Positions 55,821 through 64,000 of a stretch of 64,000 bases of DNA are shown one piece after another (within the stretch, counting starts at the first letter, position 1; each line of letters opens with the position of its first letter). The stretch is from contig WEDG01000819.1 of NCBI GenBank assembly GCA_017591395.1, positions 145,001 to 209,000 of the forward strand. The letters run 5' to 3'. The stretch is from Schistocephalus solidus. Its lineage: Eukaryota > Platyhelminthes > Cestoda > Diphyllobothriidea > Diphyllobothriidae. The notes under the pieces were generated by a model. The model was not told the origin of the DNA and searched no databases. It saw only the letters and a program-made list of their open reading frames with translations. A program made the translations under genes and the position numbers.

Positions 55821-56099
55821 TTGGATAACCTCCGACGATCACATCAAAGAAGAAGGCATTAAATGCTTCTGGAGGATCACAAGTGAACTTGAATCGGACG
55901 TTTCTTTGATGGCATTTACTTCAAAGGAACACGCTACATCACCAACCACCCGAACCTTAACTTACTTGGCCTTGACTGGATCGGGAAACTCGGTCTCTTG
56001 GAATCGCCACTTAATCGTGTTTGCAATAGTGTTCAGTCATCTTGGCTAAGTCCCGAAAAATCGAATCAGCTGGCTGCAAAGCTGATGTCTACTCTACAG

Positions 56100-57360
56100 G
56101 AGAAATTCGCCTCAGTTTTCCAAGACGGTCTTGGTTGCTGCACTAAGATGAAGGTCATTTTACGTCTTTGACCAAACGCAAAACCTGTGTTCCGATCCAA
56201 AAAACCAGTTCCTTATGCCGCAATTACAGAAGTCGACCATGAACTTGAGTGCCTTCAGCCAGTTTATGTGCTTCAGCCAGTTAATTACTCCGCATGAGCC
56301 GCACCTATTGTAGTTGTCAAGAAAGCTACCAGCAAAGTTCGAATCTATGCTGATTTCTCTATCGGTCTGAATGCCGCCTTGGACACACATCAGTATCCCC
56401 TACCGGTGTCGGAAGATCTTTTTGATTAACTAAATAGTAGAACTTGATGCACCAAACTGGATCTATCTGGTGCATACCTTGAAATCGAGGCAGCCGAAGA
56501 ATCCCGGGAGATTCTGACTAACTCACCACGGTTTGTTTCTGTTTAAACGCTTGCCATTTGGTGCGAAGCTCGCTCCCGTCATCTTCCAGCAAACCATGCT
56601 GATTGGCACGGAAGGAGCCGCTGCCTATCTGGAGTATAACATCTTCATTGACTCAAATCCAGATGAATTGTTGCAGGGCCTGGAGACTATACTCAGTCGA
56701 ATTCAGGACTATGATTTCTACCTGCGTCTGGACAAGTGCAATTTTTTCCTGCATTCTCTGAAATACCTCGGTTTCATAATCGACCAAGACGATCATCACT
56801 TAGATCCAAATAAAATCGAGGCCATGAGGCAGATGCCTCCACCAAAGGACGTAAATTACTTACGCACTTTCATGGGTTTCATGAGTCACTACGGCTCATT
56901 TCTTCCGGATATGTACCGCCTTCATCACCCGATGAATGAACTTCTCAAGAAAGATGTCAAATGGATCTGGTCGCGAGAACGTCAACAGGCCTTTGAAGAA
57001 GTGAAACTAATGTTGAGCTCTGACTTGCTGCTCACACACTTCAACCCCGAGCTGATGATTGTTGTTGCAGCGGAAGCCTCCGACTATGGAATTGTCACCG
57101 AAATTTCACACGTCTTCCCGACAACACAGAAAAGGCTGTTTGTCATGCAGCAAGGTCGCTGACGTCTGTAAAACGCAAATACGGACAGATCGAGAAGGAG
57201 GCCTTACCATTAACTTCGATGTGAAGTAGTTCAACAATATGCTTTATGGCCACACTTTCACCTTTCTAACGGACGAAAAGCCTCTTCTTGCAAGTTTCGG
57301 CCCGAAAGAAGGCATTCCTGCGTACTCGGCAAACTGTCTTCAGCGCTGGGCTACGACTTC
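56100..57360 (+). pseudogene. gypsy reverse transcriptase and first part of RNase H
   Basis: Fragments [31 protein letters not shown] and TKLDLSGAYLEIE (motif A) lead into the 209-codon frame at 56533-57162. That frame has KRLPFGAKLAPVIFQQ (motif B), then AYLEYNIFID at 56623-56652 where YLDDI is expected, so the catalytic aspartates are lost. YLGFIIDQDDHHLDPNKIEA and LRTFMGFMSHYGSFLPD follow. RNase H starts at VVAAEASDYGI, where the first catalytic Asp is Glu. It continues to FLTDEKPLL and LQRW and is cut at 57360. Confidence 0.88.
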
Positions 57361-58199
57361 GATTGTGGTGGCCTAAAGACCAAAGTGTTCAGGAAAGTGA
57401 CAAATACGATGCAAGTACTGAACTTTAACAGCAACCATCCAATCAGCCACAAACGCAGTTGCGTAAGGACGCTACATTGTCGTTTTGAGACCCACTACAG
57501 TGAACCGGAAGACAAGGTTGCCAAATTATAATAAATTTGACAGGTGTTCAGAAAAATGGCTACCCGCGCACCTTCGTCAATTGGTGCTTGCGCAAACGGG
57601 ACGAAAGAGAAAATCACGCCGAACCTAAATATCGGTGTGCGATTCCATACGTCAAGAACGTATCGGAGGTCGCCAGCCGCCTTCTCGCGCCACTTGGAGT
57701 TAGAGTCGCACACAGACCGGAGGCCACCATTCGGCGTCAGGTAATGAGACCAAAGGACCCACTTTCGCGGCAAGAAACATCTGGAGTTGTTTATCGGATC
57801 TGGTGCAGTTTCGGGCAAAGCAACTACGTCGGAGAAACCGGAAGACTGCTTCAGACGAGAATTACTGAACCTGCGACAGCAGTGCGGCGAAATGATGTCG
57901 ATTCTCAAGTCACGGCTCATTCGGCGAGAACCGGCCACAAATTCAATTTTGATAAAGCCAAAATTCTTGCAAGAGATGATCATCGCGTAAGCCATGGGTT
58001 GCTTGAGTCATGGTTTAGAGGCCCCATTCGATTAACAAGTGCAATGGCCTACGCAACCCATATTAAATGTTGCGCCAGATGTTTGGCCATAGCAATCGAC
58101 CACTCGGGGAGCGCTCAGGCGAACACATTTTCCAACGTCTGTGCTGGTGAGCCAGATGGCCGAGCAAGTATCACGCCACCCTCCAACATGGGTGATTAA
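57361..58199 (+). pseudogene. PLE C-terminal RT and GIY-YIG endonuclease
   Basis: From 57361 the frame reads GGLKTKVFRKVTNTMQVL and SCVRTLHCRFETHYSEPEDK up to two stops at 57527. Then from 57537 a 220-codon frame (non-ATG start) carries VSEVASRLLAPLGVRVAHRP and the nuclease domain GVVYRIWCSFGQSNYVGETG, with R-ITE and a conserved HSARTGHKFNF stretch. The GIY-YIG hallmark here is VVY / YVG. The His of the usual EH pair is Pro. The domain makes the target nick in PLE retrotransposition. The 5' part, including the RT active site, is missing. Confidence 0.88.
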
Positions 58200-58368
58200 A
58201 TTTCAGCGGATAACGGCTCGAATTCCGACCATCAAACGATAAACGCACCAGAGCGCAGTTGTCCTCGCTGAAGGGGAGCTGTTAATTTCCGTAGGCGTGC
58301 AGTAGCATATCGATGACACCCTATAAATTCTGCAACTCCCTTTGTACGAATTACCCGTATCTGATTCT

Positions 58369-58410
58369 GCCTCTGATGCTGGGTTCGAGTTGGAATCCGA
58401 AACGTCTGGC
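58369..58410 (+). ncRNA. hammerhead ribozyme-like motif, family 1, copy E, in the PLE 3' end
   Basis: GCCT (58369-58372) forms helix I with TGGC (58407-58410). The core is CTGATGC (58373-58379), so A9 is C. Helix II is GGGTTC / GAATCC. GAAAC is at 58399-58403 and GTC at 58404-58406. One core change and one helix I mismatch predict loss of activity. Its location 40 bp from the element end ties family 1 to this PLE lineage. Confidence 0.72.
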
Positions 58411-58460
58411 GAATAAAGCTCTTGTCCAAGCGATCACAACTACTTCTTCTCTACGACTTC

Positions 58461-59760
58461 AATATCCGGTACCGGTCTACCACAAACACGGGCCAGCAGA
58501 CACACTCTCGCACTTAATCAACTCGTGGACTAAGGAAACTGAGGACACATCATGTCCGTCTCCATTTCGTCAGTCTGTTTATGGATTGTACTCATGCACC
58601 CCCTGTCACGGTTTAGGAAGTAAGAAACGCAACCCAAGAGGATCCACTGTTGAGGCAAGTCATTAAGTATCATCGCACTCAGTGCCCCGCAAAACATTCA
58701 GGAAATTCCAGCAGTTCTACCAATGATAAAATTCCCTGTCCACCGTTAGTGACTGTATCCTGTTCTACAAACTTGTCACAGAAACTGCAACCAAGGGTCT
58801 TGAGGCAATTTATTACTGGATTTTCGAGCATCAATCGTATGAAGGCTCTCACTCTCAGTTATATGTACTGGCCTCACATGGATCAACAATTCGAAAAGCT
58901 GGCCAGCTCTTGCACCAACTGCGCCCTTGCATCAAAAGCGCCAGCGAAGACTACACTCAAGGCATGGCCTGTCCCACAAGCCCCGTGGTTAAGGGTCCAT
59001 GTTGATTATGCTGGACCGATCAATGGTAAGAAATTCCTAATCGCTGTCGATGCGTACAGCAAATGGCGAGAAGTCTTTCTCCTGGAACGCACGACAGCTG
59101 GAGCCACAGTCAAAACTCTTCGGCGACTGTTCAGCCGATGTGATTGTTCTGAAACTTTTGTGAGTGATAATGGTGGGCAGATTACATTAGCCGCCTTTGC
59201 ACGATTCCGCAAGCAGTCAGGCATTAACCACTTGCGTTTGCCACCATATCACCCGTAGTCCAACGGAAAGGTTGAACGATTCGTCGGCACATACAATCGG
59301 GCTCTCTAGAAGTCAAAATAGGAGGGACAACGAAAGAGGTTCTTGAAACATTCCTGATGCACTATCGGGCAATCCCAACCCCGAACGCTCCACACGGTGT
59401 CTCTCCTGCATAAGCTTTGATGCAGGGAAAGTTTCGCACGCCATTCGACGTAATTCATCCTCTGTCACCTGTTAGTGTTGTTAATGAAACAGTCCATCCG
59501 ATGCCAATGGAAAGGAAATTCAACCGACAGCATGGAGCAATGCAAAGGTTATTCCTTCCGGGTGAAACAGTCCTGGCAAAGGATCACAGGAAACATCAGT
59601 AAAAGTGGACACTTGGACGTGTTCACCGAAAGTGCGGTGACATGGTCTATGAGATTCGGATCGGATCAGACATTTGGGTGCGCCACGCCAATCAGTAAAA
59701 ACACAAATAATGCACTGACGCAGCAACTAAAAGTCCAAATTTATCACTGGAATTACTAAT
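58461..59760 (+). pseudogene. gypsy RNase H end and integrase
   Basis: RNase H ends with NIRYRST and ADTLSHLI. Integrase follows: a zinc-binding region (MKALTLSYMYWPHMDQQFE, CTNCALASKAP, with the upstream His pair degraded), then VHVDYAGPI (first Asp), TFVSDNGGQI (second Asp) and SNGKVERFVGTYN (Glu). A stop precedes the last motif at 59257. A GETVLAKDHRKHQ C-terminal segment lies near 59560-59600. The catalytic residues survive but the frame does not. Confidence 0.87.
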
Positions 59761-60059
59761 GGACACATTCATCTGCTAAAAGCAAGGTCAAAATCCCCAG
59801 TTCCAGTAGCAAGCTGAACCCCTCAACCACTTAAACGATCAGTCGAAAAAGAACGCAAGCGGTTCCGTTGCAGGTGAACCAGCGGAACAAATCGTACGAC
59901 AAAGGGCCGAATTGTTAAGCCGGGAGACCAGTCGAGATATTAACCGCGCACGGACACTACCGGATTGGTTAAATTGCAGCCCAACCTTGACCCACCGTCG
60001 TGTGCGCACGAAAGAACCTCTTGCGAACTCCGCACTCAGCATGGCCAACGGTCACTTAA

Positions 60060-61035
60060 CTGGGTGCACTCCCCTGCGCCAACTCTTTCGTCCCCTTCCT
60101 CTTTCCCCTTCCACCGCCGAACACACCATCTATTATCAACCTTTCGCGCAATTCACACACCACATTTGTATAAAAAGACGAGCGCTATTGATCGCATGTT
60201 TTAAAACTTGTACCATTTTCTCATATAACTGTACTTGTCCAATGAGAATACATCGACAGCACGCGCATGCTCATCAGCTGGTTTCTGAATCCATTTGATG
60301 GCAATTTTCGCAACTTTACTGAAAAATTTGCATATGAACAGTACTTTCACTGATTTTATTGACACAAGAAACGCATCGGTTGTGGTTTTTGTAACCTCGT
60401 ACAGATATTGCATAACTTCAGTCTTTGTTTACCGAGAGGGAAGCGCATGGCTAATAAATATGCATGCGGGGAGTGAATTGAATTTTTAAATGTCAATGCG
60501 ATATGTACAATATATACTGAAATGTTTGTTGTGAAGTTAATCTCATAAACCTCAAGCATTTACTCTGCCATGCATCGTACGTGAATTTAAGAAACACGAA
60601 TATTTTAAAACATCACATTTCCATAAGCACCTGATTTTTATTCTCAATATAACATTTATTGAAGGCATATTTAAGCAAAATTTTAAAGAAGAACTCAAAT
60701 TCGAATAGGTACTGAAAACGAACTTATGTTCTGTCTAAGAAAACGGGAAATTATTTCATGAGCGAGTAAGAGAACATAAACGTTATTAAAAATTGTTGAC
60801 TTAATTGTTTAAAGTTGTCAGTACTAGAAATCGACGATAAAAATCCCTCTTTTTGAACATGCACTTTAACACATTCCCATGGGCGATTAATTAAGAAAGA
60901 TTTTGTTTACGACTCTAAAATACTAGCCAAGTAATTTCTGTATAGAGGACAATAACCCATAGCTAAGGTAGAATGCCAAGTCTCAATCCTACTATTAAAA
61001 CTTATACCTTCCTTGAAAAATGTGTTTCCAGTCTG
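60060..61035. other. unassigned AT-rich spacer
   Basis: No gene recognised. A 3' LTR would be expected near here for the gypsy element, but no matching copy upstream of 54728 was found by eye. Confidence 0.35.
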
Positions 61036-61039
61036 GCGA

Positions 61040-61120
61040 ATTCGGATACGAAGCTACATGCTTTAAGAAGTTCAACGATCTAACCACTGCGCCACGAGCT
61101 TGTTTTCTTGCCACGAATTC
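61040..61120 (-). repeat. tRNA-Arg(UCU)-like SINE head
   Basis: Reading the minus strand: GCTCGTGGCGCAGTGGTTAG, ..GTTGAACTTCTTAA.., then GCTTCGTATCC. The A box TGGCGCAGTGG (61094-61084) is a perfect fit, and the B box GCTTCGTATCC (61054-61044) matches at nine of eleven positions. The D-arm and anticodon-arm sequence resemble eukaryotic tRNA-Arg with anticodon TCT. The acceptor and T stems do not close, so it is a SINE head and not a tRNA gene. A second copy is at 63820-63890. Confidence 0.65.
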
Positions 61121-61154
61121 GAGGCCAGGCGCAACAGTGCCTGAAATTGGATAT

Positions 61155-61199
61155 GGCTGGCTGATTATGGCTAATAAGCCAGAAATGGCCATGCAAGTC
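61155..61199 (+). ncRNA. hammerhead ribozyme-like motif, family 4, degraded
   Basis: GGCTGG (61155-61160), CTGATTA (61161-61167, G8 changed to T), TGGCT AATA AGCCA (perfect helix II), GAA, the palindrome ATGGCCAT (61185-61192), then G where the cleavage residue should be A, C or U. Helix I pairs well. Two lethal changes predict no cleavage. It lies 60 bp from a tRNA-like head of opposite orientation. Confidence 0.68.
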
Positions 61200-61331
61200 T
61201 CCCTTGTCTCTGTCGGTACTATCATACGGCCGTTATAACTAGCCCCTCTGCGGCTGCTCGTCGGGCTCTAGAGTACGCTTCAAGGCACAACAGGAGGAGT
61301 AAGTCCTGTAACTAATCGATGAGTGCCCACC

Positions 61332-61334
<3 letters not shown>

Positions 61335-61393
<59 letters not shown>
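61335..61393. repeat. (TA)n microsatellite
   Basis: About 58 bp of pure TA dinucleotides, followed 30 bp later by hammerhead family 2. A second short TA run is at 61542-61554. Confidence 0.95.
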
Positions 61394-61394
<1 letters not shown>

Positions 61395-61421
61395 AGAAAC
61401 CGCATAGAGAACGCTGGGGGA

Positions 61422-61495
61422 CCCCACTGAGGAGCCGAACCCCTCGTTGCTGTGTCACACAGCAGCAGAAACATCGGTGAAACACGTGTCTGGGC
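61422..61495 (+). ncRNA. hammerhead ribozyme, family 2, core intact, with long branched helix II
   Basis: CCCCA (61422-61426) pairs with TGGG (61491-61494) as helix I. The core is CTGAGGA (61427-61433), allowed by CUGANGA. Helix II closes with GCCGA (61434-61438) and TCGGT (61474-61478). It carries an inner hairpin TGCTGTG / CACAGCA (61448-61454 with 61458-61464, loop TCA). GAA (61479-61481) precedes the palindrome ACACGTGT (61482-61489), and C61490 is the cleavage residue. No core residue is changed. It sits upstream of the PLE RT at 61.8 kb. Confidence 0.75.
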
Positions 61496-61599
61496 TTTTA
61501 GCTAGTATCTATGTCGGAAGTACGGTATAACGTCTTTGCCATATATATATATATAATGAACGGTTATCGCCTCGGCCAACTCAACCACTTATCCGGCAG

Positions 61600-62586
61600 G
61601 TGCGAATACACACGGAGGTGCGATCGCAACCAAGATTAACAGCCTGGGACGGCAGCTTCGGTCGATGGGGGTACTGATGACTGATGCCAACGTGCGAACG
61701 CCGGTCCCCGACCAGATAGAGAACAAGCCATCACCCGCCCTCCCCCCGTCCACCACGGACCCGGTGTACAGGCAAAGGATGATCGCCAAGTGTGAAACAC
61801 CGCCCTCTTCATTAAGCAGCATGATGACCGAGGATCTCCACCGCAGCAAGGTTCTACGGACTACCGAAAGTACACAAGGCTGGTATCCCCCTGCGGCCAA
61901 TCGTGTCATTGCGCGGTGCAGCAACCTTTCAGCTAATAAAATTGTTTTTCCGGAATTTGCGGTCGCTCCCCTCAGACCCGACCACGACGGTCTGTTCAGC
62001 AAATCAATTCCTGGAGCAGCTTCAGGGAGTGAAAATTACTGCGGACGAGGTGGTGTCATTCGATGTCACCTCTCCCTTCACCTCGATCCCACAAGGTCTG
62101 GCAGTGGAAATTGTCAACGAACTGCTCGAGAGCAGGTATAACAAGACGGACGAGACGGTGGACCGGAGACATCTCATCCAGCTCTTAAAATTCTGCCTAC
62201 AGACGTACTTCACTTTCGAAGGAACAACGTACGAGCAGGTCAAGGGGACGCCAATGGGATCGCCACTCTCGGGCTTCATCGCAGAGGCAGTACTCCAAAA
62301 AGTAGAGACCCTTTGTTTTCGCAAACTGCAAACCGAAATTCTGGACTCGGTATGTTGATGATACCTTTGTCATCATCGAGCGGGAAATGGTCAAGGAATT
62401 TCATGACAGTCTGGACTCTGTTTTCCTTGACATCCAGTTTACAACGGAGGTGGAAGTCAACAACCAGCTGCCATTCCTAGACGTTCTCGTCCATCGAAAA
62501 CCCAGTGGGGACCTTAAAACGACGGCGTATAGGAAGGCCACCAATACCTGCCAAATCCTGAGCTACCATAGCAAACACCCGTTATG
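61600..62586 (+). pseudogene. Penelope-like reverse transcriptase, one frameshift before an intact YVDD
   Basis: The frame from about 61849 reads FYGLPKVHKAGIPLRPIVSL (RT region 2) on to VVSFDVTSPFTSIP (motif A with Asp). It continues to FEGTTYEQVKGTPMGSPLSGFIAEA (motif B) and stops at 62356. A frame change between 62340 and 62351 restores YVDDTFVIIE (motif C, 62351-62380). NNQLPFLDVLVHRKPSGDLKTTAYRKATNT follows, ending at SYHSKH just before 62587. Both catalytic motifs are intact, so this is the least damaged PLE RT here. Its GIY-YIG part is missing, replaced by the 236-bp tandem repeat. Confidence 0.88.
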
Positions 62587-62741
62587 CTATGTGGTATGTG
62601 TCCTATTACACAACGTTCGTTTATCGCCGGTATCTGGCTGACGGGCGGGCGGACAAGTGAGATCGAGTGAGATACTAACCACATCAGTGAGTGTTACGCA
62701 CTTGTTTGACTTGTTTATGTACCTCACTGCACAAAGCATAT

Positions 62742-62786
62742 GACGTACTGATGATCGGTAACGACCGTGAAACAGCTGTCTGCGTC
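62742..62786 (+). ncRNA. hammerhead ribozyme, family 3, copy 2 (intact)
   Basis: Helix I is GACGTA (62742-62747) with TGCGTC (62781-62786), six pairs including one wobble. The core is CTGATGA (62748-62754). Helix II is CGGT AACG ACCG inside one T-T mismatch. GAAA begins at 62769. Helix III is the self-complementary ACAGCTGT, ending in the GTC cleavage triplet at 62778-62780. All catalytic residues are present. Confidence 0.88.
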
Positions 62787-62977
62787 TTGCCTGTTGCAAT
62801 CTTAGCAACATATCTGTGCTATATATGTGGTATGTGTCCTATTACACAACGTTCGTTTATGGCCAGTAGTTAGCTGGCGGGCGGGTGGACAAGTGGGATC
62901 GAGTGAGATCCTAACCACATCAGTGAGTGTTACACACTTGTGTGAATTGTTTATGTACCTCACTGCACAAGGCATAT

Positions 62978-63022
62978 GACGTACTGATGATCGGTAACGA
63001 CCGTGAAACAGCTGTCTGCGTC
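62978..63022 (+). ncRNA. hammerhead ribozyme, family 3, copy 3 (intact)
   Basis: Identical over the whole ribozyme to copy 2: helix I GACGTA (62978-62983) with TGCGTC (63017-63022), core at 62984-62990, GAAA from 63005, and GTC at 63014-63016. Sequence outside the ribozyme differs between units, so the motif appears more conserved than its flanks. Confidence 0.88.
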
Positions 63023-63050
63023 TTGCCTGTTGCACCCTTAGCAAGAGTGA

Positions 63051-63774
63051 TCATACCACCACATAGACGCAGTAGATAACGCTCAGAGTAAGCATACGCA
63101 CAAAACGATGAGAAGAAAAAGGCCGCGTGCATCTCCACAGTAAACATGTGACTATAATCAATGAAGATATTTGCGCTGAAGATGTCTGTGATAGAGGCAA
63201 TTAGACCTTTAATTGCGTCCGATATCTCACTGACAAAAAGGGATTATCCCGTCTATGACTTGCTGATCGGTTTAAAATTTGTTTTATGAAGTTGCATTCA
63301 AGATCAGATTATTTTCGGACAGAGCTTTGTAATAAAACTGAGTGCCAAGACAACAGAGGACCATGGAAAAGGAATTTTCTGCAAAACGTTCTGCTCAAAA
63401 ATAAAATGAGTCTTCCTAGTTAGACCCGTGGTTTTCCTTTATCAGTGGTAGCCTAAATACAAAATAAATTTTTTTGTTCCATTCTAGGAATAAGTATCCC
63501 TTTCACTTCTTATACAAATCTGCAGTAGTATTATTATTCGTGGCTAAAGTGCACAGTTGTTACACGTATTGTTTATAGTGGTTTCACATACACTTTTGAT
63601 GGACGTATGAAGTAACGGATTCCATCAATGGAATAACTTATTAGTGATATGGCAGATGGACGCCCTACAGATCGTTTACGGGACTCATTAATCACATTCT
63701 GTCTTGGAGCTCATTCTTGAGCTCAGGCAGAAGCCGCACAGTGGCAGAAGAACATTGTCGGCAAAGAAAAGGCA
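63051..63774. other. unassigned spacer
   Basis: No gene recognised. The expected continuation of the PLE coding region was not found here. Confidence 0.35.
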
Positions 63775-63819
63775 GACTGGAATGGCCATTTGTGGCTCAT
63801 TAGCACTCATCCGTGCACC
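63775..63819 (-). ncRNA. hammerhead-like motif, family 4, degraded (minus strand)
   Basis: On the minus strand CGGATGA (63813-63807, U4 changed) is followed by a damaged helix II (GTGCTAATGAGCCA), CAAA where GAAA is expected, the intact palindrome ATGGCCAT, T and CCAGTC. It lies directly downstream of a tRNA-like head in the same orientation. Confidence 0.6.
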
Positions 63820-63890
63820 ACCAAAGACTCTAACCCACGACCTATTTACTAGAAGTTCAATGCTCTATGCCACTGCAACACGGGCTCGTT
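63820..63890 (-). repeat. tRNA-Arg(UCU)-like SINE head, second copy
   Basis: The minus strand reads GAGCCCGTGTTGCAGTGGC, ATAGAGCATTGAACTTCTAG, then GGGTTAGAGTC. The A box is TGTTGCAGTGG (63880-63870) and the B-box-like element is GGGTTAGAGTC (63836-63826). The ACTTCTA anticodon-loop region matches the copy at 61040-61120. The hammerhead sequence starts about 10 nt beyond the B box. Confidence 0.6.
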
Positions 63891-63982
63891 GTCTTGCCAG
63901 TTTAGGTCGGGAATATTCATAGTGGCCGATGGACACATCATCGATCGTTTACGTGGCGCACTCGTCCCATTGGGTTGGTACA

Positions 63983-64000
63983 GGCTGGCTGAGGATGGCT
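63983..64000 (+). ncRNA. 5' half of a family 4 hammerhead at the window end
   Basis: GGCTGG then CTGAGGA (63989-63995) and the first bases of helix II (TGGCT) match the copy at 61155. Core residues seen so far fit CUGANGA. The rest lies beyond the window. Confidence 0.55.

Larger units (their letters stand above)
57351..58460 (+). mobile_element. 5'-truncated PLE nested in the gypsy element, with 10-bp target-site duplication
   Basis: CTACGACTTC occurs at 57351-57360 and again at 58451-58460. Between them lies PLE sequence only. The gypsy protein reads LQRW before the left copy and YDFNIRYRST across the right copy, the normal RNase H continuation, so the insertion point is clear. The PLE begins mid-RT and ends in a hammerhead motif and a short TCTTCT tail, so its 3' end is complete. 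Confidence 0.88.
54728..60050 (+). mobile_element. Ty3/gypsy LTR retrotransposon (CsRn1-like by appearance), inactivated and interrupted by a PLE
   Basis: Gag, protease, RT, RNase H and integrase appear in Ty3/gypsy order from 54728 to about 59760, with many stops and frameshifts. A PLE (57361-58450) is nested inside the RNase H region. I could not identify LTRs or a primer-binding site at either end, so the outer borders are uncertain. It is an old, non-functional copy. Confidence 0.85.
62587..63050 (+). mobile_element. two-unit 236-bp tandem repeat, each unit with an intact hammerhead: retrozyme-like
   Basis: Unit 1 starts at about 62588 and unit 2 at 62824 (TATGTGGTATGTGTCC in both), an exact 236-bp offset that also separates the two ribozyme cores (62748 and 62984). 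The units are roughly 90 percent identical by eye. No protein-coding frame of note is present. Transcripts spanning both units would be cut at 62780/62781 and 63016/63017 and release a 236-nt RNA. This is the layout described for animal and plant retrozymes, and it is also compatible with tandem PLE terminal repeats. The PLE RT runs straight into unit 1. Confidence 0.82.

Noticed and set aside
62587..63044. Two similar minus-strand open frames of 74 and 80 codons
   Set aside because: They resemble each other only because they lie in the tandem 236-bp repeat. The reading is antisense to the ribozymes and has no motif.

Overview
This window looks like repeat-dense, gene-poor nuclear DNA from a flatworm, most likely a diphyllobothriid-type tapeworm (Spirometra / Schistocephalus / Dibothriocephalus relatives). 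That assignment is an inference. It rests on the mix of Penelope-like elements (PLEs), a non-LTR element whose C-terminus carries C2H2 fingers ending in GHLRIH-type motifs, a flatworm-style Ty3/gypsy element, and very long microsatellites. I found no host protein-coding gene, rRNA or intact tRNA that I could defend. Every protein-coding remnant I recognise belongs to a mobile element, and almost all are broken.

Layout. 0-3 kb: a decayed PLE on the minus strand, cut by a 112-bp ribozyme-bearing insertion and joined to a 600-bp CT/TA microsatellite. 3-40 kb: mostly unassigned AT-rich spacer with large simple repeats (GAA, CTT, CT, AGT, ACT), a 5' piece of a LINE (16.8-17.2 kb), an inverted-repeat element (37.7-38.2 kb), and scattered hammerhead-type motifs. 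40.8-45.9 kb: a near full-length LINE with endonuclease, reverse transcriptase and five C-terminal zinc fingers. 46-49 kb: LINE 5' fragments, a tRNA-like SINE fragment and a decayed Tc1/mariner transposase. 49.3-51.8 kb: a PLE bounded by inverted terminal repeats and lacking its catalytic YVDD segment. 52.6-54.6 kb: a CTA/CTG repeat, a second inverted-repeat element and a PLE tail. 54.7-60 kb: a Ty3/gypsy element with a PLE nested in its RNase H region, bounded by a 10-bp target-site duplication. 61-64 kb: tRNA-Arg-like SINE heads, several hammerhead motifs, a PLE reverse transcriptase, and a two-unit 236-bp tandem repeat.

The main finding is an unusually dense set of hammerhead ribozyme (HHR) motifs that I fold into four sequence families, about a dozen copies in 64 kb. 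Each shows a CUGANGA core, a 14 to 45-nt helix II segment, GAA(A), a very short self-complementary helix III, and helix I arms that pair across the motif. The best pair, at 62742-62786 and 62978-63022, has every core residue and lies exactly 236 bp apart in a tandem repeat. This is the arrangement of a retrozyme-like element that would release a 236-nt RNA. Another family lies beside tRNA-Arg(UCU)-like Pol III promoter sequences. HHRs in PLEs, schistosome satellite elements and animal retrozymes are established. The particular families, the tRNA-Arg pairing and the co-occurrence here are what deserve checking. All folds were made by eye, with no search or folding program.
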